A DNA stretch of 13,283 nt from Candidatus Kerfeldbacteria bacterium (lineage in GTDB: Bacteria > Patescibacteriota > Patescibacteriia > Veblenbacterales > UBA10138). Under the pieces are notes generated by a model. The model had not been told where the DNA came from. It made no database searches and saw only the letters and a program-made list of their open reading frames with translations. Position 1 is the first letter of the stretch; the number at the start of each line of letters is the position of its first letter. Of this stretch, positions 6,799 to 13,147 are shown one piece after another. A program made the translations under genes and the position numbers. The DNA is taken from assembly GCA_016217875.1 (NCBI GenBank), contig JACRFN010000006.1, positions 1 through 13,283 on the forward strand. The letters run 5' to 3'.

Positions 6799-7098
6799 TT
6801 ATTCACCAAATATCTTCGGTACCTTCAGCAAATTATCCTGATGCTGTGGGGTAGACTTAATAAGTTCAGCGGCGCCAGGTGTCACCTCCACCGCATCATC
6901 CCGCCAGTGGGAGGCACTGTCAGATGGCTGAGCAACGCCTGCTACCCTTGGCAAGGTTTGCAATTTTTCCAAGTAACCCAAAATCGACTCCAATTCCCCG
7001 CGGAATTTAGCCACTTCAGCCGCAGTCAGCTCCAGACGTGCTAATTTGGCTAAATGCAATACTTCTTCCTTGGACAGCTGATTTTTAGACTCGGACAT
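6799..7098 (-). CDS. gatC: Aspartyl/glutamyl-tRNA amidotransferase subunit C
   Basis: 99 residues from the ATG at 7098. GatC wraps around GatA and joins it to GatB. The KEEVLHLAKLARLELTAAEV start and the later DILGYLEKL-like stretch (here SILGYLEKLQTL) are typical, as is the C-terminal end (LLKVPKIF). The open frame continues upstream to a TTG at 7122 and would add SEVDIRG, but those codons are the 3' arm of the repeat element at 7100-7236. The same peptide appears before pilD for the same reason, so the true start is the ATG at the element's edge. There is no ordinary Shine-Dalgarno; CGGGGT directly touches the ATG. Confidence 0.95.
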   Translation of the reverse strand: MSESKNQLSKEEVLHLAKLARLELTAAEVAKFRGELESILGYLEKLQTLPRVAGVAQPSDSASHWRDDAVEVTPGAAELIKSTPQHQDNLLKVPKIFGE

Positions 7099-7099
7099 A

Positions 7100-7236
7100 C
7101 CCCGTATATCAACTTCGCTCAACCACCCAGAGCGTTGCGTGGTTAAACGAGTGTGAATGATTAAATAGCTTTAAACAAAACATAAGGGTTTTAACATAGT
7201 GGTTAATGCTAGCTCTAGCGAAGTTGTATTACGGGG
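7100..7236 (-). mobile_element. Start-codon-abutting inverted-terminus element, copy 1 (ligA/gatC)
   Basis: 137 bp. Termini 7100-7120 and 7216-7236 are inverted copies (CCCCGTA-rich, with CAACTTCGCT / AGCGAAGTTG). The element is flanked by direct repeats CATA at 7096-7099 and 7237-7240, seen as TATG on the transcribed strand. The left one contains the gatC ATG. The interior differs strongly from copies 2 and 3 but keeps CCTTATGTT and the same base-paired layout, with other bases. Read as RNA, the inner helix pairs 7199-7204 with 7121-7126, and a crossing helix pairs 7212-7218 with 7127-7133. No transposase is present. It resembles a MITE (non-autonomous element) or a palindromic repeat such as ERIC or Correia elements in form, though not in sequence as far as I can tell. 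Confidence 0.8.
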
Positions 7237-7249
7237 CATAAGCTGTTTC

Positions 7250-7255
7250 AGTATA
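7250..7255 (-). promoter_or_regulatory. Possible -10 box for gatCA
   Basis: TATACT on the minus strand, which would start transcription a few bases before element copy 1. This would make the element the 5' leader of the gatC-gatA message. No convincing -35 is seen. Confidence 0.35.
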
Positions 7256-7266
7256 GCCTGAATCAC

Positions 7267-7289
7267 AAAAAATCTCGAGTTTGAAATTT
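7267..7289 (-). terminator. Possible weak terminator after ligA
   Basis: On the minus strand AAATTTC, a 6-base loop and GAGATTT can pair over 7 bp (one G-T), followed by TTTG. AT-rich and weak, 12 bases after the ligA stop. Confidence 0.3.
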
Positions 7290-7300
7290 AAAACCCGCCA

Positions 7301-9304
7301 TTAATTCAATTTTAGCAAACGCTTAAACTCTACTTCGTTTAAAATACTTATCCTCAGCTGCTGAGCTTTATTATACTTTGAACCAGGGTTCTCCCCTACC
7401 ACCACGTAACTGGTGCCTCGGCTGACTGATTCGCTGGTTTTGCCCCCCTGCACTTTGATGGCGGCTCTAGCCTGGTCGCGCGACAAGGAAGATAGGGTGC
7501 CGGTTAAAACAAAGATTTTACCAGCCAGGCGCCCGACTGGCTTAGCGGTTATGGTTTGCACTTGAACTCCCAACTTAAATAACTTGTTAATGAAGTTTTG
7601 ATTAACGTGATTGGCAAAATACTCAACCAAACTATTGGCTACCACCGAGCCAACGTTGGGCACGGCCTGCAACTGTTCAACCGAGGCTTGCCTTAACTTG
7701 TCCAGCTTACCAAAATGATTAGCTAAATCCTCAGCCGTCTCCCTACCCACGTGCCGTATGCCGAGCGCATAAATAAAGCGTGCCAGACTCACTGGCTTTT
7801 TTTGAGCCAGGGCCTGCACCAAATTCTGTGCCGACTTGTCAGCCCAACCCTCCAGCGGCAACAAATCACCCGCCGTTAAATCAAACAAATCAGCCGCGTC
7901 TTTAATTAGCCCGTTGTCTAAGAGCTGATCAATAATCTTAGGGCCTAAACCTTCGATATCAAAAGCCTGACGGGCCACAAAATGATACAATTTTTCCCGC
8001 GTCACGGCAAAACAACGAGGACTAGAGCAATAGCGCGCCACTTCCCCCGCAGGCTGTATGACTTTTGACCCGCAAGCTGGGCAGGTACGCGGCAGGTGAA
8101 AAACCTTTTCACGGCCAGTACGTAGCTTAGGTAAAACTTGTACCACCTCTGGTATGATATCGCCGGCCTTTTGCACTATCACCGTATCGCCTATCCGCAC
8201 GTCCAATCGCCTAACCTCGTCTTCATTGTGCAAGGTGGCGCGCGACACTAAAGTTCCGGCCAAGCGCACTGGTGTCAATAAAGCTACGGGAGTAAGTACG
8301 CCGGTGCGGCCTACTTGTACCGCAATCTCACGCACACGGGTGGTAGCTTGTTCAGCTGGAAACTTATAAGCGAGCATCCATCTGTCAGCCTTACCCACGC
8401 TGCCCAAAATACGCTCCTGCGCTATCTTGTTCACCACCACTACCGTCCCATCGATTTGATAAGGTAAGGTCTGGCGCTTTGTTTCCCACCATTTAACATA
8501 CTGCTCAATGGCCTTAAGATTGTTAAGCTCTTGGCAATGCTGACTGGTTTTAAACCCTAGCTGGCGCAGTAGTCCGTGAACTTCGGCATGAGTGCTCTGG
8601 CCCAGGTCGGTCAAAAGCTCAAAAGCGTAAAATTCCATTTTACGAGCTGAGGCCACCTTGGGGTCAAGCTGACGAATTGAACCGGCGGCTAAATTGCGCG
8701 GATTGGCAAACAGGGGTAAGCCGCGCGACTGTTGCTCTTTATTAATCCTGGCCAGTTCATGCTTGGTAATCACCAACTCACCCCGCACATCAAGCCTCGG
8801 TGGCCAAGGCCCAGACGACGACTCAAGTCTCAAGGGAATGCTTTCCACTGTTTTAAGATTAAGAGTTACATCTTCACCAGTTATGCCATCACCCCGAGTG
8901 GCGCCGCGGGTAAAAAGGCCGTTGGCATATGTCAGCACCACGGCTAAGCCATCCATTTTAAGTTCGCCAAAATACCCAGCTACAGGCTCGCCCAGTAGCT
9001 TAGTATTACGCGCTTGCCACTCAGCTACCTCGGCTAAGCTGAAAGCGTCTTCAATTGATAAAATAGGTTGGGCGTGACGCACTTTAACAAAGCCAGGCAG
9101 GGGCTGACCCGCCACTCGTTGCGTTGGTGAATCAGGTGTGACTAAATCAGGCCACAGCTGCTCTAGTTTATATAGCTCGTGTTTGAGAGAATCAAGCGCC
9201 GCCTCGGAAATTTCCTGCTTATCCAAGACATGAGAAAGATAGCGATGATGATTAATCTCCGCCTTAAGTTTAGTGATACGCTCTCGAGCTTCGGATTTAG
9301 TCAT
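7301..9304 (-). CDS. ligA: NAD-dependent DNA ligase LigA
   Basis: 667 residues from the ATG at 9304, normal size. It seals nicks in DNA during replication and repair, using NAD. Domain order is complete: Ia (1-65), adenylation domain with ELKMDG (catalytic Lys116), ATRGDG (135-140) and NPRN (201-204), OB fold, a four-Cys zinc finger (Cys408, 411, 426, 431), helix-hairpin-helix motifs (~440-580) and a BRCT domain (~591-667). The NMN-binding domain Ia is unusual: positions matching E. coli Tyr22, Asp32 and Tyr35 are Ser24, Glu34 and Leu37, while His25 and Asp38 are kept. The frame extends to 9370, but that would overlap pilX, so I take the ATG 11 bases after the pilX stop. It appears to be carried in the pilus operon. 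Confidence 0.96.
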   Translation of the reverse strand: MTKSEARERITKLKAEINHHRYLSHVLDKQEISEAALDSLKHELYKLEQLWPDLVTPDSPTQRVAGQPLPGFVKVRHAQPILSIEDAFSLAEVAEWQARNTKLLGEPVAGYFGELKMDGLAVVLTYANGLFTRGATRGDGITGEDVTLNLKTVESIPLRLESSSGPWPPRLDVRGELVITKHELARINKEQQSRGLPLFANPRNLAAGSIRQLDPKVASARKMEFYAFELLTDLGQSTHAEVHGLLRQLGFKTSQHCQELNNLKAIEQYVKWWETKRQTLPYQIDGTVVVVNKIAQERILGSVGKADRWMLAYKFPAEQATTRVREIAVQVGRTGVLTPVALLTPVRLAGTLVSRATLHNEDEVRRLDVRIGDTVIVQKAGDIIPEVVQVLPKLRTGREKVFHLPRTCPACGSKVIQPAGEVARYCSSPRCFAVTREKLYHFVARQAFDIEGLGPKIIDQLLDNGLIKDAADLFDLTAGDLLPLEGWADKSAQNLVQALAQKKPVSLARFIYALGIRHVGRETAEDLANHFGKLDKLRQASVEQLQAVPNVGSVVANSLVEYFANHVNQNFINKLFKLGVQVQTITAKPVGRLAGKIFVLTGTLSSLSRDQARAAIKVQGGKTSESVSRGTSYVVVGENPGSKYNKAQQLRISILNEVEFKRLLKLN

Positions 9305-9315
9305 AACTGCATACT

Positions 9316-10179
9316 TTACGGACAGGTTTCTGTTTCTGGCGGATCGACCGCGCCTTTTACTATCGGGCACTCGGAGAAGATGGTGAAATCAAAGGCACTG
9401 GCCTGAGGCGCAAACTCGGGCACTATCACAGCTAGAGCTTGGCGCGCATCTGATAATTCGCCCACCGCCGTAATGGTAATACGCGCCGGCAAGTCAACGT
9501 AACCAACAGAGTTACGGGCCTTGACTACTAAGCCAGGCACGTCAGCGAACAAGGCCCGTAATCTTACCCGGAAATTAGTATAGTTGACGGTGTCTAAAGC
9601 CATAGTCACCGGCTTGACGGTAGAGGAAGAAAATAACTGTCGTCCTACGCCCAAAGTCGGAGGGTTGGTATTTTTCCAACCAGACCAGGAAACCTCCAGC
9701 CACTCGGCGCCGCCTGAGGGGGCATCCCAGTTAAACTCTAGCCCATTGACTGAAGCAGTATTGCTTAACGAGGCAGTCGGATCAAATAAATCAAGCTGAA
9801 CCACTTCGTTGGCCTTAAGGGTTAAATTAAGCTGGGCCTCGCTCAGTAAACTCGAACGCCACCAATAAGCTTTGTTTAATAAACTGCCGTCTAAAAGCGT
9901 CACTTTGCTAGCATAGGGTTTGTCTAGAGTAGTAATAATGTCAGCGTGGGCCGGGCGCTCCTGGCGTAACAAATAAAGTCCCTGCTCCAAACCGCTTTCC
10001 GCCGCATAATAGGCAATTAGACCGCGGTCACTCGTACCGGTTGTTTTAAGCTCACGCACCACCAAAGCGCCCACTGTTAAACTAGTGGTTAACATAGTGG
10101 CCAGCACCAGCAAGGATAGCAAAAGTACCACGCCTGACGGTGGTGAATAGTGAATAACGGATGACGAATAGCTGGGCAT
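9316..10179 (-). CDS. PilX-like type IV pilus minor pilin
   Basis: 287 residues from the ATG at 10179. The start is a short leader (MPSYSSSVIHYSPPSG) followed by a hydrophobic helix (VVLLLSLLVLATMLTTSL), then RGLIAYYAAESGLEQGLYLL, a typical PilX_N signature (ESGLE). Cleavage by prepilin peptidase after Gly16 is likely. The usual Glu at +5 is absent, as in other PilX-type pilins. The rest is a soluble domain rich in beta structure, ending ETETCP. The leader is largely spelled by degenerate heptamers (bases 10142-10169). The ATG is at the boundary of element copy 2, and the longer frame to 10200 (adding MKLLLLG) runs into the element and is rejected. ligA follows after 11 bases. Confidence 0.82.
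   Translation of the reverse strand: MPSYSSSVIHYSPPSGVVLLLSLLVLATMLTTSLTVGALVVRELKTTGTSDRGLIAYYAAESGLEQGLYLLRQERPAHADIITTLDKPYASKVTLLDGSLLNKAYWWRSSLLSEAQLNLTLKANEVVQLDLFDPTASLSNTASVNGLEFNWDAPSGGAEWLEVSWSGWKNTNPPTLGVGRQLFSSSTVKPVTMALDTVNYTNFRVRLRALFADVPGLVVKARNSVGYVDLPARITITAVGELSDARQALAVIVPEFAPQASAFDFTIFSECPIVKGAVDPPETETCP
10142..10169. repeat. Four degenerate heptamers coding the PilX-like leader
   Basis: Plus-strand units ggtgaat, agtgaat, aacggat, gacgaat. They are the same kind of 7-bp unit as at 5157, 10891 and 12324. They are translated as part of the leader peptide SSSVIHYS. Confidence 0.6.
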
Positions 10180-10180
10180 A

Positions 10181-10316
10181 CCCAGTAACAACAACTTCAC
10201 TCGCCAAAGCTAGGCGAAGCAGAAGATCGCAAGTTAATTATTAGAGATTGACTAAACATAAGGTAATTACTTGATACTTTGGCGAAAACAAGCCTTAGTG
10301 AAGTTTTGTTACTGGG
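10181..10316 (-). mobile_element. Start-codon-abutting inverted-terminus element, copy 2 (pilW/pilX)
   Basis: 136 bp, flanked by direct CATA at 10177-10180 and 10317-10320. The termini are CCCAGTAAC and GTTACTGGG (plus strand), so both ends changed together relative to the CCCCGTA/TACGGGG-type ends of copies 1 and 3. TTCACT/AGTGAA likewise replaces TTCGCT/AGCGAA. The interior is closely similar to copy 3, including AATCTCTAATAATTAACTT (minus strand). The inner helix pairs 10277-10284 with 10202-10209, and the crossing helix pairs 10292-10298 with 10210-10215. The left CATA holds the pilX ATG; the right one begins 3 bases before the pilW stop codon on the gene's strand. An open frame of 40 codons (10197-10319) runs through it. 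Confidence 0.85.
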
Positions 10317-10323
10317 CATATGT

Positions 10324-10941
10324 TTAGCGGCGATATGATCTGGCGGCGACGGTAGTCTGTAGAAAAAAAGTAGTCAGTGGCAGTTGGCTTTGAGCCGCAG
10401 ATTGCGCACTCAAAACCATGGTTACACGCGGGTAATCGTCGGGTACGCCGGCAACTTGGGCAAAAGGATCACTCCCCGGTACTAAATAGAACACAGCCTT
10501 CGGTACCTGAATGTTTTCTGAGACCAATGGTTCCCAAGAAGTGCATTGACCGCGGCAGACTTGCAAAGTATCAGCCGTCTGTCTGAATCTAACAGCTACA
10601 CCTGCGGCGTCACGCAAGGCTAAAACGGTTTGGGGCTGGACCTGCGAGCCTTGAACCAAATATAAGGCCGGCACCTGACTGGCGTAATAGTCATAGTCAA
10701 CAAAACCCTGGTGAATCTCGCGCGCTATGGTGTCTAGGCTGAAACGCACGTCGCTTTGCACCTGCTGCTGCTGCACCACACGCTTCTGGGCTCGCGTGAC
10801 AGTAAAGAAAATATCAGCGGTTACCACCGCTACTACTGAGAAAACCGCCAGCACCACCACCATCTCCATGATGGTAAAGCCCTTTGGCTTGAATACTGAA
10901 TCCAGAATACTGAATACTGAAATTTTAAATTCACGATTCAT
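10324..10941 (-). CDS. PilW/PilJ-like type IV pilin
   Basis: 205 residues. The leader is MNREFKISVFSILDSVFKPK, then Gly21 and the prepilin core FTIMEMVVVLAVFSVVAVVT, with Glu at +5, so prepilin peptidase should cut after Gly21. The helix continues with AQKRVVQQQQVQSDVRFSLDTIAREIHQG, typical of PilW/PilJ/GspJ-type proteins. A CRGQC pair (about residues 129-133) may form a disulfide, fitting export with the DsbA-like oxidoreductase. The leader is coded by heptamer repeats that also span the gap to pilV. The ATG (context ATCATG) is 24 bases after the pilV stop without a Shine-Dalgarno. It is followed by element copy 2. Confidence 0.85.
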   Translation of the reverse strand: MNREFKISVFSILDSVFKPKGFTIMEMVVVLAVFSVVAVVTADIFFTVTRAQKRVVQQQQVQSDVRFSLDTIAREIHQGFVDYDYYASQVPALYLVQGSQVQPQTVLALRDAAGVAVRFRQTADTLQVCRGQCTSWEPLVSENIQVPKAVFYLVPGSDPFAQVAGVPDDYPRVTMVLSAQSAAQSQLPLTTFFLQTTVAARSYRR

Positions 10942-10967
10942 GATTCTTGATTCTAAATTCGTAAACT
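10891..10967. repeat. Eleven degenerate heptamers spanning the pilV stop, gap and pilW leader
   Basis: Plus-strand units gaatact, gaatcca, gaatact, gaatact, gaaattt, taaattc, acgattc, atgattc, ttgattc, taaattc, gtaaact (77 bp). The array overlaps the pilV stop codon and codes residues 1-17 of the PilW-like leader. Confidence 0.8.
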
Positions 10968-11592
10968 ACGGCACATAAGATGGCGGCGCAAAGCGCCAGT
11001 TATAAAGCCAATCCTCTAAAGATAATTGATGGGTACGTCCGGCCTCAGCCCACTGAACAATAGCCACTACCCGTACCCCCACCTTAGTGCCGGTGCCAGC
11101 TATGCAAGAGGCGGCTGTGGCTGTTTCGACAGAGCTTTGCCGACAAATAGCATAAAGTTTGACTAGTCGCGCGTAAGGGGTCTGATTGGCCGGGGATGAA
11201 AGATTATGTAGGTAAAGCCCGCTAGTCATCTCACGCCATAATATGGTACGGCTGTCAGTAAAATCCGTCGGCGTAAAATCCAAACTCCAAGCAAAAGTGG
11301 TAGGATCAAGCATCGCTATGGCCGTTAAATCAGTGGCATCGCTGATGCCGCTGTCCCAAGGCGTAGTCGGGCCTGCCAGCCAATTGCTATCACGAATAAT
11401 TCGCACGGCCTCAATACCTTCGCGCGCTAAGTTAGCGGCCACGATGCGACTCTCGCTGGCGCCTGATGAAACCACAGTTGAAGTGGTCAGCGTGACTGTA
11501 CCGATTAAACCAACCAACACCACGCCTATGGCAATAGTGGCTTCCAGCAAACCTTGCCCTGTTGGCCGGCGCCAGTTAAATGAAGCCTCCAT
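10966..11592 (-). CDS. PilV-like type IV prepilin
   Basis: 208 residues from the ATG at 11592. A 12-residue leader (MEASFNWRRPTG) precedes QGLLEATIAIGVVLVGLIGT, which matches the GQxLLEA form of PilV/GspI-type pilins with Glu at +5, cut after Gly12. ASESRIVAANLAREGIEAVRIIRDSNWL is the typical next helix. A Cys pair (CRQSSVETATAASC) may be a disulfide. The frame stays open upstream to 11769 through GC-rich palindromes. An alternative ATG at 11700 has GAGGTG at a good distance and would add 36 mostly Arg/Gly-rich residues before the pilin core. I prefer 11592 because pilin leaders are short, but the choice is not certain. The pilW stretch follows after 24 bases of heptamer repeat. Confidence 0.82.
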   Translation of the reverse strand: MEASFNWRRPTGQGLLEATIAIGVVLVGLIGTVTLTTSTVVSSGASESRIVAANLAREGIEAVRIIRDSNWLAGPTTPWDSGISDATDLTAIAMLDPTTFAWSLDFTPTDFTDSRTILWREMTSGLYLHNLSSPANQTPYARLVKLYAICRQSSVETATAASCIAGTGTKVGVRVVAIVQWAEAGRTHQLSLEDWLYNWRFAPPSYVP

Positions 11593-11620
11593 GGGCTTAC
11601 GCTCGTAGTATCTATCATTT

Positions 11621-11734
11621 CTTCGGCGGAATCCGCCGAAGCACCACCCATTCTCCGCCAGATGGCGGATTCGGAGGGTCCGCCATTGACTTTCATCCAT
11701 GGCCTTATCACCTCGCTTCGCGAGTCGAAGCGAG
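11621..11734. repeat. Cluster of GC-rich palindromes upstream of pilV
   Basis: Three hairpins lie in the 181-base gap between the gspH-like stop and pilV. Bases 11621-11641 (CTTCGGCGG, 3-base loop, CCGCCGAAG) and 11712-11734 (CTCGCTTCG, loop, CGAAGCGAG) have perfect 9-bp stems. Bases ~11653-11685 contain CCGCCA/TGGCGG with further pairing of TCCGCC and GGCGGA. The pattern resembles REP-type sequences. The cluster could end or slow transcription inside the pilin operon, or protect the message. Confidence 0.7.
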
Positions 11735-11773
11735 CAGCCGTGGTCTTCTGCAAAGGCGGATAAAATCATAAGC

Positions 11774-12376
11774 TTAGGAAGAAATCTGTGACACGTTCAC
11801 CTGACCCGAAACCGCATTAGCCGTTATTTTATACTGCTGCAATGATTGGACATGTTCTACTATTACTTCCAACAGACCGGCGTTGATAACATTGTTGATA
11901 TACCTGGCTCCCTGCGGCGGGCGAAAAGTAAAGGCCACGGGTGAGGTCGCCTGTGGCGTAGGGTTAGCCACACTCAAACTGCTAAGTTCAACTTTACCAG
12001 ACAAAGTATATTGCCAGCCAGTTACAGTTTCGCTGGCACTGTCGTATAATCCATTGCTGTTAAAATCAGGAAAAAATACCGCCTGGTTCTTGTTGGCCAA
12101 ATCCAAATATAAGCCGTAACCGCCAGCCGGCACGCTGGAAGCGGTGGTACGGCCAGCCAAAGCATAAGCCTGAGCCTGCTGCAACAGGGAAGAAATAAGC
12201 AAGGCGCTTTGTTGCAAATCATCACGCTGGCTGCCCTGACGGAAATTAGCCACTACGATGGAGGTGACAATCAAAAAAACGGACATCGAGACCAAAAGCT
12301 CAATGATGGTAAAGCCGCCTCTACTGAATCGGGAATCGGGAATCGGGAATATTTTTTTATTTAATTCATAATTCAT
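11774..12376 (-). CDS. GspH/FimT-like prepilin
   Basis: 200 residues from the ATG at 12376. The leader MNYELNKKIFPIPDSRFSRG ends in Gly21, followed by FTIIELLVSMSVFLIVTSIV with Glu at +5, a classical prepilin site. RDDLQQSALLISSLLQQAQAYA and the Gly-rich turn (PAGGYGLYLD) are typical of the GspH family. FFPDFNSNGLYD is a calcium-loop-like motif (D-x-N-x-N-G) seen in many GspH-like pilins. The leader is again made of heptamer repeats. The frame is open to 12703, but that overlaps pilD antiparallel to nothing useful and gives a W/G-rich nonsense extension, so it is rejected. It starts 17 bases after the pilD stop. Confidence 0.87.
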   Translation of the reverse strand: MNYELNKKIFPIPDSRFSRGGFTIIELLVSMSVFLIVTSIVVANFRQGSQRDDLQQSALLISSLLQQAQAYALAGRTTASSVPAGGYGLYLDLANKNQAVFFPDFNSNGLYDSASETVTGWQYTLSGKVELSSLSVANPTPQATSPVAFTFRPPQGARYINNVINAGLLEVIVEHVQSLQQYKITANAVSGQVNVSQISS

Positions 12377-12400
12377 AATTCGTGATTCTAAATTCAAAAT
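12324..12400. repeat. Eleven degenerate heptamers from the pilD 3' end into the GspH-like leader
   Basis: Plus-strand units ctgaatc, gggaatc, gggaatc, gggaata, ttttttt, atttaat, tcataat, tcataat, tcgtgat, tctaaat, tcaaaat (77 bp, same length as the array before pilW). It includes the pilD stop codon and codes the GspH-like residues ~1-17. It shares GATTCTAAATTC with the array at 10891-10967. Confidence 0.78.
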
Positions 12401-13146
12401 CCTAACACCCCCATGTACCAATCCCAGATCACCTGCCCCCACAAAAATGTAACCACTGTGGCGGCAGTCAAAAAAGTGCCGAAGGGCAGCTCGCTTTGGA
12501 AGTGCCGTCGGCCGACTAAGACCAAACTTAAGCCCACTACCGCCCCAACCCAATAGGCCAAAACTAAAGCCACGACTGTCTGCGGCCAAGCCAAAGCCAC
12601 CCCCAGCCACAAACCAAGCCTGATATCCCCCGCCCCAATCCAGCGTCCACGCGAAAGCCAAAACTGCAGGGCAAAGAATGAAGCGGCCAAGCCAGCGCCC
12701 CATAGTAAACTAAACCACGATAACCCGCGCCACAAATTGAGCGCCGCTATGATAACTACACCAGGCAACGTTAGGCTGTCAGGTAAAAGTTGATACTTAA
12801 AATCATAAACAAAGAGCGTCACGGCAAAACTTACCACTACTAGATAAGTAAGGAAAGTAGGTACCCCCCAGTCTCCAAACTTGGCGGCCCCCAGGCCAAA
12901 CAGCAAACCAGTGGACAATTCAACCAGCGGGTATTGCCAGGAAATCGACAGTTGGCAAAAGCCGCAGCGCCCGTGTAGCCAAATAAATGACAGTACCGGA
13001 ATATTATGATACCACGGCAATTGATGCTGACAGCGAGGACAGTGCGAGCGGCCAGCCAAAGTTTGGCTGGCCTGAAGACGCAAGACCAGTACGTTTAAAA
13101 AACTCCCTACCGCCAGGCCTAACATGACCGCAAAAGTCAATAACAT
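12394..13146 (-). CDS. pilD: Prepilin peptidase / N-methyltransferase (type IV pilus, A24 family)
   Basis: 250 residues from the ATG at 13146. It cuts the leader off prepilins at the inner face of the cytoplasmic membrane and methylates the new N-terminus. The N-terminal part has GSFLNVLVLRL (14-24) and a four-Cys zinc site, CPRC (36, 39) and CGFC (61, 64), as in bifunctional enzymes. The two catalytic aspartates are Asp115 (DFKYQLLPD) and Asp174 (GAGDIRL; the usual Lys is Arg). About eight membrane helices are visible. The four pilins that follow are its likely substrates. The upstream extension with SEVDIRG is coded by the arm of element copy 3 and matches the false extension of gatC, so it is rejected. 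It ends inside the heptamer array before the GspH-like gene. Confidence 0.94.
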   Translation of the reverse strand: MLLTFAVMLGLAVGSFLNVLVLRLQASQTLAGRSHCPRCQHQLPWYHNIPVLSFIWLHGRCGFCQLSISWQYPLVELSTGLLFGLGAAKFGDWGVPTFLTYLVVVSFAVTLFVYDFKYQLLPDSLTLPGVVIIAALNLWRGLSWFSLLWGAGLAASFFALQFWLSRGRWIGAGDIRLGLWLGVALAWPQTVVALVLAYWVGAVVGLSLVLVGRRHFQSELPFGTFLTAATVVTFLWGQVIWDWYMGVLGF

Positions 13147-13147
13147 A

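Noticed and set aside
7099..7122. N-terminal extension SEVDIRG of gatC, and the same before pilD (13147-13173)
   Set aside because: The peptide is identical because both are coded by the arm of the repeat element; the starts would be TTG and add nothing known in either family.
9305..9370. Upstream extension of ligA
   Set aside because: It overlaps the pilX-like coding end in another frame; normal ligase length and domain Ia begin at the ATG at 9304.
27..11771. All plus-strand open frames (for example 378-653, 2729-2992, 8694-9077, 11243-11608)
   Set aside because: They lie antisense to well-supported minus-strand genes, have no domain signature and no start signals.
12377..12703. Long N-terminal extension of the GspH-like pilin
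   Set aside because: It is the shadow of pilD in another frame, and a prepilin leader should be short and end in Gly before FTIIE.
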